This document shows, piece by piece, positions 37,805-45,342 of a stretch of 62,720 bases of DNA. This DNA is from a virus: positions 1 through 62,720 of the IMG/VR virus record IMGVR_UViG_3300037242_000251. The stretch is one strand, 5' to 3'. How positions within the stretch are numbered: the first letter of the stretch is position 1; each line of letters begins with the position of its first letter. Under the pieces are notes generated by a model that made no database searches, had not been told where the DNA came from, and worked only from the letters and a program-made list of their open reading frames with translations. Both the position numbers and the translations under genes were made by a program.

Positions 37805-40610
37805 CCCGCGCGGCCAGATGGCGGCGAAGGCCCAGGAGACTCTCGGGCTCCCGCCGGGTTTTAAATCGTATTCCCCATATCCTTTTGGCGGGATGAACGT
37901 TCAGGCCTCGGCGGTGGCGATCGCCGACAATGAGTTTCTGTGGCTCGAGAACTTCGTTCGGCTCGGCGACGGCAATCTGCGCACGGTGTGGGACCGCGGC
38001 GCGCCGATCTTCACCGCCTTGGGCGGTCTGACGATCGTCTGGAAGTGCTTCTACAACATCGCGACGACCTACTACTGCGCGGTCTTCCTGTCCGACGGCT
38101 CCGCCGTTCAGGTCGAGGTGGCGACGCAAACACAGACGCAGATCGGCCCGGCGGGCCTGTTCTACGACGCTTCGAGCGGCGATCTGCCCTACGCGCGCCA
38201 GTGGGGCACGCAGTACCTGCTGATCAGCAATCGCAACACCGACAACGACTACTGGGCCTGGGACGGCGTGCTGCTCTACTCAGCCGGCTCGGTCGCGCCG
38301 GGTGGCGTCGACCTTAACTCCGGTGGCGCTGGCTACTCGACCCCGCCGACGCTGACCGTTTACGGCGGCTTTGGCTCCGGCGTCGAGATCACGCCGGTCG
38401 TACTCGGTGGCCAGGTGGTCGAGATGAACATCACCGATCCCGGCTCGGGTTACCAGCCCGGCGACGTCGTCCAAGTGGCGTTCAGCGGCGGCGGATCGAA
38501 TAACTCGGCGATTCTGACCGCTTCGCTCGCCGCGACGACGCTGGCCGGCGTAACGGTGACGGCGGAGGGTGAGGGCTACACTTTCGCCAGCGTCCAGTTC
38601 GTCGGCGGTGGCGGCGGATCGGGCGCGGTCGCCACGGCGACGATCGTCGACGGCGCCATCACGGCGATCGTGGTGACCAACCAAGGCTCGGGCTACACTA
38701 CCGCGCCGTCGGTCGAGATCATCGGCGACGGGACGGGCGCCGAGGCTTCGGCCGTGCTGACACCTTCCAGGGTGGCCTCGGGGTTGGCGCCGACTTCCGT
38801 CGCCAGTCTGACGCGCACCAGCGGCGGGTCTGGTTACACCGGTTCGGCCTTCGTCTTTTTCCTCGGCGGCGGGGGAACGGGGGCGACCGCCACGGCGACG
38901 GTGTCGGGCGGCGCGGTGTCGGCGTTGACGCTGACCAGCGGCGGCTCGGGTTACACCTCGGCGCCGGAGGTGCTGATCTTCGCCAGCGCCGGGACGGGCG
39001 CGACTGCGACGGCGACCCTAACTTCCAGCGGCGCGTTGAGTGGCGTCACCGTGGTCAACGGTGGTTCGGGCTTTACCAGCGTGCCGCTGCTGACGATCGT
39101 CGGGGGCGGCGGGGCCGGCGCCACCGCGATCGCGGTGCTGACCGCGACGTCAATTGCTTCGGTCAATCTGACGGCGGGGGGCTCGGGCTACACTTCGGCG
39201 CCGTCGGTCGCCTTTGTTGGCGGGGGTGGTACGGGGGCGGCGGCGACCGCCTACCTCAGCGGCGACGCGGTCGCCTACATCGTCGTCACCAATGCGGGCT
39301 CCGGTTACACCGCGCCGATCCAGGTGACGCTGAGCGGCGGGGGTGGCTCGGGCGCCGGGGCGACCGTGCTTTATGCGCCGACCTCGATCGCTTCGGCCGA
39401 AGTCATGTCGACCGGCCAGTTCTACACCACCGCGCCCGCCGTCGAGGTCTCGCCCGGCGCTAACAACGCCGCGTCGGCGACGATTACGCTGATGCCCTTC
39501 GGGGTCAGTGGCTCGGTGATGGAGACGTTCCTGTCGCGGCTGTGGGTATTCAATCCGGCGCCCTCGCAGACTTCGACCCTGCCGCCGGGCGGCGACTGGT
39601 CGGTTTCGGCGCCAGGATCCTTCGTTGATTTTGCAACTTCCGACGGCGGCGTCGATGCGGTCAACACCGACGCTTTCCTCGATCTTCAGTACACGCAGGT
39701 GCGCCAGTCGTCGGGCTATCTCTACGCCTTCGGCAACGGCTCGGTCAGCGTCGTCTCCAACGTCAACTCGTCCGGCAGCCCGGTCTCGACGACGTTCAAC
39801 TACCAGAACGTCGACCCGCAGGCTGGCTGCGCGTGGCGCGACGCTCTTCAGGACTTCGGTCGCTCGACGATCTTCGCCAATACGACTGGCGTCTTCGGCC
39901 TCTACGGCGGCGCGGCGACCAAGATTAGCGGCAAGCTCGATCAGCTGTTCACCAGTGCAATCTTCCCGCCGGCGGCGGGCGCGGTGACGCCGTGCGGCGC
40001 GATCGCGACGATCTTCAGTATCAAGCACTACATGCTGCTGATGACGGTTCTCGATCCCGATACCGGAGCCATGCGCAACGTCATGGCGACGTGGAACGAG
40101 AAGGACTGGGTCGTCACTTCGCAGACCGTCAGCTTTCAGTTCATCGCCACCCAGAAGCAGGGTAGCGAGTACGTCGCTTACGGGACCGACGGGACTTCGG
40201 TCTACCCGCTGTTCGCCTCGCCGTCCTCCAGCTTGCAGAAGCGGTTCGACACCAAGCTCTACGGCTCCGACCGCATCTTCATCGAGAAAGCGGCGCAGGG
40301 CGTCTGGTTTCAGGCGCAGGACAACTCGGCCGCCGAGGTCGGAATCAACGGTGTCGTGGATGTGGCGATTTCAGGCATGAACGGGGGTGAAGTCAGCGAT
40401 TTGGCCGAGACCGTGCCGTCCGGGGTGTCCCAGCCGTTGCAGAACCAAGTGCAGTTGGCGTCCTCGCCACCGGCGTGGAACGTCTGGGGTACGTCAATTC
40501 AGGGCAATGCCTTCTTCTCGATGGGCCTGCGATTTGTCAGCAGCAGCCCGGATTTCACCTTAGCCGATCTCGTGATAGGCTACACCGAGCACACCGCGTT
40601 CTTCGCGTGA
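37797..40610 (+). CDS. Tail hub/stabilisation protein (gp10-like) with inserted solenoid, 937 aa
   Basis: N-terminal 155 residues and C-terminal 370 residues resemble podovirus tail-hub proteins (WLENFVRLGDGNLRTVWDRG; later YLYAFGNGSVSVVSNVNSSG and WNEKDWVVTSQTV). Between them, about residues 165-560, are around ten GSGYTSAPSV-GGGGTGA-ATA repeats, a beta-solenoid of the type seen in surface proteins. I start at ATG 37797, eight bases inside the previous gene. The repeats also appear in 35226 and 48762. Confidence 0.75.
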   Translation: MPDPRGQMAAKAQETLGLPPGFKSYSPYPFGGMNVQASAVAIADNEFLWLENFVRLGDGNLRTVWDRGAPIFTALGGLTIVWKCFYNIATTYYCAVFLSDGSAVQVEVATQTQTQIGPAGLFYDASSGDLPYARQWGTQYLLISNRNTDNDYWAWDGVLLYSAGSVAPGGVDLNSGGAGYSTPPTLTVYGGFGSGVEITPVVLGGQVVEMNITDPGSGYQPGDVVQVAFSGGGSNNSAILTASLAATTLAGVTVTAEGEGYTFASVQFVGGGGGSGAVATATIVDGAITAIVVTNQGSGYTTAPSVEIIGDGTGAEASAVLTPSRVASGLAPTSVASLTRTSGGSGYTGSAFVFFLGGGGTGATATATVSGGAVSALTLTSGGSGYTSAPEVLIFASAGTGATATATLTSSGALSGVTVVNGGSGFTSVPLLTIVGGGGAGATAIAVLTATSIASVNLTAGGSGYTSAPSVAFVGGGGTGAAATAYLSGDAVAYIVVTNAGSGYTAPIQVTLSGGGGSGAGATVLYAPTSIASAEVMSTGQFYTTAPAVEVSPGANNAASATITLMPFGVSGSVMETFLSRLWVFNPAPSQTSTLPPGGDWSVSAPGSFVDFATSDGGVDAVNTDAFLDLQYTQVRQSSGYLYAFGNGSVSVVSNVNSSGSPVSTTFNYQNVDPQAGCAWRDALQDFGRSTIFANTTGVFGLYGGAATKISGKLDQLFTSAIFPPAAGAVTPCGAIATIFSIKHYMLLMTVLDPDTGAMRNVMATWNEKDWVVTSQTVSFQFIATQKQGSEYVAYGTDGTSVYPLFASPSSSLQKRFDTKLYGSDRIFIEKAAQGVWFQAQDNSAAEVGINGVVDVAISGMNGGEVSDLAETVPSGVSQPLQNQVQLASSPPAWNVWGTSIQGNAFFSMGLRFVSSSPDFTLADLVIGYTEHTAFFA

Positions 40611-40620
40611 GGAGAGAGCC

Positions 40621-40890
40621 ATGACCATGCGCACCAAAGGCGTCAAAATGGACTTCGAGAACCTGATCGCGCGCGGTGAGAACCCGCGCGGCCTGACCGC
40701 TCAGACTGCCAACGGTACGGCGCATTGGAAGGGCACTGGCTGGAACAAGGATGAGCCGAATTGGGGCGACGGTTTTCCCGCAGCGGTAGGCGCCGCTACG
40801 GCCGCGCAGGCTGAGTGGAACTCGCCTGATCGTCAGGTTCGTCCCGGTCCGACGCGGCCCGACGGGCGTTCGAATCGGACGGGCGAGTGA
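40621..40890 (+). CDS. Small structural-operon protein, 89 aa
   Basis: GAGGAG precedes the ATG. Trp-rich middle (GTAHWKGTGWNKDEPNWGDG) and Arg/Pro-rich end. Function unknown. Confidence 0.7.
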   Translation: MTMRTKGVKMDFENLIARGENPRGLTAQTANGTAHWKGTGWNKDEPNWGDGFPAAVGAATAAQAEWNSPDRQVRPGPTRPDGRSNRTGE

Positions 40891-40891
40891 C

Positions 40892-41224
40892 GTGCTCCCC
40901 GCGCTCGAGAACCTCCCGCAGACGCAGGACGAGTGGAGCCGATTCTCGTGGGACCACCGCGACAGTCATGACCGCATCCGCGCGGCGATCAAGGTGCAGT
41001 ACAGCGTCAATCTGAGCGACTACCAGATCGACCCGATCAACCCGAACTCGACCAACGATTTCTTGCAGAACAATTCGCAGCTGCATAGCGACATGAACGG
41101 CATTCTCGGCTTGCAGAGCGCCAATTTGCAGGACGCCGATCTCGGCGACCCGAAGCAGTTGCAGGCATGGATTCAGCTACACTATCAAGAGCACCTCTAC
41201 GCTGAGCTGAAACTGGAGATTTGA
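40892..41224 (+). CDS. Virion-associated protein candidate, 110 aa
   Basis: GTG start. WSRFSWDHRDSHDRIRAAIK, LNNSQ-type middle and AWIQLHYQEHLYAELKLEI at the end give a pattern shared by small proteins near tail genes in several podoviruses. Role unknown. Overlaps the region of the next start. Confidence 0.7.
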   Translation: MLPALENLPQTQDEWSRFSWDHRDSHDRIRAAIKVQYSVNLSDYQIDPINPNSTNDFLQNNSQLHSDMNGILGLQSANLQDADLGDPKQLQAWIQLHYQEHLYAELKLEI

Positions 41225-41226
41225 TC

Positions 41227-41793
41227 GTGGCGCCGTTCATCGTCTTCGCGCTACCGAGAAGCAGAACGGCGTGGCTGGCGCGCTATCTGTCCTACAACGG
41301 CAGGCTTGTCGGTCACGACGTCGCGGCGAAGAGCGCCTCGATAGCGGGTTTCTTCCACAACTTTGCGACCGACATGGACGGCACGGTTGAGACTGGCGCG
41401 ATGATGGGCTGGCGGCTGTTTCGCGAGCAATTTCCCGAAGCGCCGATCGCGGTTATTCGCCGGCCCATCGAGGATGTGAAACTGAGCCTGTCGCAGTTCG
41501 GCGTTGTTCCTCGTGATGGCGATTTGGAAGCACGCGACGTTTTTCTAGACGAGATCGAGAGACAGTTTGGTGTGTTGACGATGTCGTTTCGAGATTTGTA
41601 TAGCAACGAAAATCGGCAGCGCATGTTCGAGCATTGCCTCCATCGTCCATGGGACCCGCATTGGGATGCGAAGCTGGCGCCGATCAATATCCAGATCGAC
41701 GTCGACGCCGCGCTGCGGGCAGTTGCGACAAATCAAATTGCGATCGCCGCGATGAAGAGAGAGGTGGCGGCGCGCTCTTCGGTCGATGCGTGA
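41227..41793 (+). CDS. Sulfotransferase-like P-loop protein, 188 aa
   Basis: The N-terminal phosphosulfate-binding loop is visible: FIVFALPRSRTAWLARYLSY (PRS-x-T-x-WL). IAVIRRPIEDVKLSLSQFG corresponds to the 3'-phosphate motif (R-P-D---S). GTG 41227 has GGAG eight bases upstream. It could sulfate host surface sugars or virion components. Paired with an acetyltransferase-like gene. Confidence 0.75.
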   Translation: MAPFIVFALPRSRTAWLARYLSYNGRLVGHDVAAKSASIAGFFHNFATDMDGTVETGAMMGWRLFREQFPEAPIAVIRRPIEDVKLSLSQFGVVPRDGDLEARDVFLDEIERQFGVLTMSFRDLYSNENRQRMFEHCLHRPWDPHWDAKLAPINIQIDVDAALRAVATNQIAIAAMKREVAARSSVDA

Positions 41794-42253
41794 CGTCGTC
41801 ATCGCGTGGGAGACGTGGGCTTCGGTGTGGCCCGAGGGAGACGCGTTGGCGCGAGCGCACTTCGGCGAGGTCGAAGGAAGCCTCGCCGAGAAGCGGCCGT
41901 ATGAGGTCGACGCACAGTTGATGGTGGAAGCGGAGAGATGCGGTGCGCTTCGTGTCGTCGGGGCGCGCGTCGGGGGTCGTCTGGTCGGGTACTGCACGTG
42001 GAGCCTGATGCGCGATCCAGAGTCGAGAGGGCTCGTTATGGCGAACCAAGGCGCGATCTACGTCGATCCCGAGTTTGCTGGCGTCGGCTACAAGATGGTG
42101 GCTTTTTCGCTTCCAGGGCTTAAGATGTTTGGCGCTGACTACGCGCTGATGCACCACCGCATGCTGGGGCGCGGAGCGCGCCTCTGGGTGTGGTTCAAGC
42201 GGCTCAGAGCGACGCTGATCAAGCATGAATATTATCTGTGGCTAGGAGACTAG
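41786..42253 (+). CDS. GNAT-like acetyltransferase, 155 aa
   Basis: GNAT order: ALRVVGARVGGRLVGYCTWS (strands 2-4), GAIYVDPEFAGVGYKMVAFS (motif A, but lacking the full Q/R-x-x-G-x-G/A) and a C-terminal KRLRATLIKHEYYLWLGD. It overlaps the sulfotransferase-like gene by eight bases. Such genes sit among virion genes of podoviruses; the substrate is unknown. Confidence 0.68.
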   Translation: MRDVVIAWETWASVWPEGDALARAHFGEVEGSLAEKRPYEVDAQLMVEAERCGALRVVGARVGGRLVGYCTWSLMRDPESRGLVMANQGAIYVDPEFAGVGYKMVAFSLPGLKMFGADYALMHHRMLGRGARLWVWFKRLRATLIKHEYYLWLGD

Positions 42254-42255
42254 GC

Positions 42256-43446
42256 ATGCCGAGTGTTTCTCTTCCAGCCGCCATCGCCGGCGGCATCGGT
42301 GACGCCACTGCCGGGATCGGTGGTCTTCTCAGCGGTCTATTTGGTGGCGGCGCTGCCGCCGCGACGGGCGCGGCTGCTGCGGGCGCCGGGGCGGCGGACG
42401 CAACCGGCGGCCTGCTGGCGATTCCCGGTCTCGACGCCGCCGTCACGGCAGCGCCCTCGCTCGCCACGTCGCTAGCTGGCGCCGGCGGCGCGGCTGGCCT
42501 CGACGCGACGATCGGCTCGGTTGGCGCCGACGCCGCGGCGCTGAGCGGGTTCTCGTCGCTCGCCGGCGCTGACGCTGCGGGCGCGGCTGACGCGCTTGGC
42601 GCCGGCGTCCCCGGTTCGGCGGGCGGCGCGAGCGCACCGCTGGCCTCGCCCGGCGCAGCCGTCACGACTCCCGCCACCGGCGCCGCGCCGACCGCCGGTT
42701 CGGCGGGATCGGCCACCGCTGGCGCGGCCCCGGCTGGCGTCGCCGCCTCGCCGAGCGCTACCGGGACTTTCGGCGCGGTCGACCCCTCGCTGATCCAGGG
42801 CGCCTCGGCGCCGGCCGGCCTGACCGGCGACGCGGCGGCTGGCGTCGGCTCGTCTTCCGCGCCGGCGGGCCTGACGAGCGCCGCCAATGGCGTCGCGGCG
42901 GCTGCTCCGGGCGCTCCCGCAGCCGCGCCGACCGGCGCGGGTCTGCTTGGCTCGCTGAAGACCTACGGCCCGCTGGCGCTTAGCGGCGCCGGTCTGCTGT
43001 CGTCGGTGCTGAGCGGCGATAAGAAACCCGCCTTCGAAGGCCAGATCAGCGCCGAAGCGGCTCAAGCAGGTGCGCAGGGCCAGCAGCTTGAGTCTTATCT
43101 CACCTCCGGCACGCTGCCGCCCGGCGTCTCGGCAGGCCTGACTTCGGCGCACGACGCCGCCGCCGCGACGATTCGCTCGCAATACGCCGCGCGCGGCCAG
43201 ACCGGTTCGTCGGCCGAGGCGCAGGATCTCGCCAATCTCGCCAACACGACGGTCAGCCAGGGCGCACAGATCGCCACCAATCTTCTCCAGCAGGGCGTCA
43301 GCGAGAGCGAGTTCTCGGCGCAGCTTTACGAGGAGTTGATGAAGACCTCGATCCAGCAGGACGCCTCGCTCAGCCAGTCGATCGCCAGCTTCGCTGGCGG
43401 CCTTGCCGGGCTCGGGCTCAAGTCCGCGCCGACGGCGACAGGGTGA
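42256..43446 (+). CDS. Ala/Gly-rich internal virion protein candidate, 396 aa
   Basis: AGGAG seven bases before ATG 42256. The first 250 residues are Ala/Gly/Pro-rich and hydrophobic, and the last 130 are helical (LESYLTSGTLPPGVSAGLTS, YAARGQTGSSAEAQDLANLA). It leads the three-gene ejection-protein block; such proteins leave the capsid with the DNA and help form a channel. Confidence 0.72.
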   Translation: MPSVSLPAAIAGGIGDATAGIGGLLSGLFGGGAAAATGAAAAGAGAADATGGLLAIPGLDAAVTAAPSLATSLAGAGGAAGLDATIGSVGADAAALSGFSSLAGADAAGAADALGAGVPGSAGGASAPLASPGAAVTTPATGAAPTAGSAGSATAGAAPAGVAASPSATGTFGAVDPSLIQGASAPAGLTGDAAAGVGSSSAPAGLTSAANGVAAAAPGAPAAAPTGAGLLGSLKTYGPLALSGAGLLSSVLSGDKKPAFEGQISAEAAQAGAQGQQLESYLTSGTLPPGVSAGLTSAHDAAAATIRSQYAARGQTGSSAEAQDLANLANTTVSQGAQIATNLLQQGVSESEFSAQLYEELMKTSIQQDASLSQSIASFAGGLAGLGLKSAPTATG

Positions 43447-43449
43447 TCC

Positions 43450-45342
43450 ATGCCGACTGCTTTTCCGCTTGCAGCCGATCCATTCGCCACCGGCGCCTCG
43501 CCACTCGCGCCGGCGCCAAGCCCGCTCGATGACTCGAACGACCGGGTGAAGACGTTCGACGCCAAGCAGGACCAGCTGGCGGCCAAGCTCGACACGATCC
43601 GCGCCGACACGGCGGCCAAGAACGACAAGTTGGAGGACTTCTTCGCCGCGAACAAGCCGCCGGTCTACAAGCCGCCCGCGCCCTATAAGCCGCCCGAGCA
43701 GTCCGGGCCGATTGAGGCGTGGGGCTCGTTGGCGATGGCCTTCGCTATGCTCGCGTCTCGTTTCACTCGGACGCCGATGACCACGGCGATGAACGCCGGC
43801 GCCGCGGTGATGACGGCGATCAAGCAGAAGAACGCTGACGCCGCGACGGCTGCTTATCAGCAGTGGAAGGACGCCAACACGCAGGCGCTCGACATGGCCA
43901 AGTACCAGCAGTCCGCCTATGCGAATCTGATGGCGACGATCGAGCGGCGCGAGAAGAACAACGTTGATCTCTCCAAGGACCAGCAGGACGACGTGCGCGC
44001 GCAGATCACCGCGCTCGCCTCGGCGTTCAAGGACGAGACGATGCTGAAGATCGGCGAGGCGCACGACCTCAACGCGCAGAAGTTGGAGTACGACCGCCGT
44101 CAGCACGAGCTCGATATGCTCGACACTCAAACCAAGCGGCTCGAGCAGGGCTGGGAGAAGATGCAGGGTCAGGTCGAGGGCGCCAAGGCCGAGAAGGAAG
44201 CCATGCAGACGCCGGAGTACAAGGCCGCGATCGCGGCGGGCGACACGATGGCGATCGGCAAGATTCTCGCCGAGGCCAACCCGGACAAATATCTGGAGAA
44301 GTATCAAGCCGAGAAGGACAAACAGGAGAAGGAGCAGGACAGTATCGCTGGCCAAGCCCGCGCGCAGTATAGCGATTGGGTCGCTTCGCCGGAGGGGCAG
44401 TCCGCCTCGCCTGACGAACGGATGAAGAAAGAAGCCGCGATTTATGGCGCCTTCAAGTCGCAGGGCGGCGCGCGTTTGCTGCCGCCGCTGACCGACGCCA
44501 ACAAGCACTGGCAGGCCGGCGAGCTCGCCTCCTATCAGATGCCGTCGCCGGGCCAGCTGCAGATTGCTCGTGAGCCGGGCTGGGATGGGCCGGACGGCGC
44601 GCTGGAAGAGGCCAAGAAGATTAACCCGGATTTCAACCCGGCCAAGTACAAATCAGTGCAAGCCGTTCGGCAAAAATTCACAGCTGGTAAAGGGGCTGAC
44701 GCCATCGCCTCCTACGTGCGGCTAGATCAGCATCTTCAATTTTTCAAGGGCCTCGTTACGAATTTGTCCGACGGAACTGATGTCAAGACGCTTAACGCTA
44801 TTGCGAAATTGTGGGGCCAGCAAACCGGCAATTCGAATGTCTCATCCTATGAGACTGCGTTGGAATTAGTCGGCGATGAAATCGTCAAGGCGGCGACTGG
44901 AGCCGGCGTCGCTGGGGCGCTCAGCGATCGTGAGAATATCAAGAAGAATTTCGATCCGTCGCTTACCAAGGAACAGCTACGCGCTAACATCAACGCGGTG
45001 GAGGTGCTGGTCGGCGGCGCGATGACCTCGACGCTCAATCAAGCACGCCAAGCGCTCAGCCCGCAAGAGATGGCCGATGCTGTCGGCGGCCCAGAAGTGA
45101 TGGAGCATTTTCACGTTGATCCTGCTACTGGCAAGCCGCGCGTCGATGGGGCCTACGACTTTGGCGGGCAGAAGTACGGCGTCGGGCCGGACGGGATTAA
45201 AGCGGATCAGGTTGCTCAGCCCGCTCAAGGCGCGGCGAAGGGCCCGCCCGGCGCGACCCGCAGCGCAACACTGGCGGATGGCCGCAAAGTCTATTTGGTT
45301 GGCGGCGCTTGGGTGGACGAGAGCGGAAAGCCCACCCAATGA
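43450..45342 (+). CDS. Internal virion (ejection) protein candidate, 630 aa
   Basis: Helical, charged, Ala/Lys/Gln-rich protein. The first 70 residues include a coiled coil (LAAKLDTIRADTAAKNDKLE) and Pro repeats (KPPVYKPPAPYKPP). It contains one hydrophobic patch (WGSLAMAFAMLASRF). Position between the Ala-rich protein and the transglycosylase matches the second ejection protein of podoviruses. Confidence 0.72.
   Translation: MPTAFPLAADPFATGASPLAPAPSPLDDSNDRVKTFDAKQDQLAAKLDTIRADTAAKNDKLEDFFAANKPPVYKPPAPYKPPEQSGPIEAWGSLAMAFAMLASRFTRTPMTTAMNAGAAVMTAIKQKNADAATAAYQQWKDANTQALDMAKYQQSAYANLMATIERREKNNVDLSKDQQDDVRAQITALASAFKDETMLKIGEAHDLNAQKLEYDRRQHELDMLDTQTKRLEQGWEKMQGQVEGAKAEKEAMQTPEYKAAIAAGDTMAIGKILAEANPDKYLEKYQAEKDKQEKEQDSIAGQARAQYSDWVASPEGQSASPDERMKKEAAIYGAFKSQGGARLLPPLTDANKHWQAGELASYQMPSPGQLQIAREPGWDGPDGALEEAKKINPDFNPAKYKSVQAVRQKFTAGKGADAIASYVRLDQHLQFFKGLVTNLSDGTDVKTLNAIAKLWGQQTGNSNVSSYETALELVGDEIVKAATGAGVAGALSDRENIKKNFDPSLTKEQLRANINAVEVLVGGAMTSTLNQARQALSPQEMADAVGGPEVMEHFHVDPATGKPRVDGAYDFGGQKYGVGPDGIKADQVAQPAQGAAKGPPGATRSATLADGRKVYLVGGAWVDESGKPTQ

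Noticed and set aside
42472-44508. 678-residue minus-strand frame
   Set aside because: Antisense to two ejection-protein genes; no start signal.
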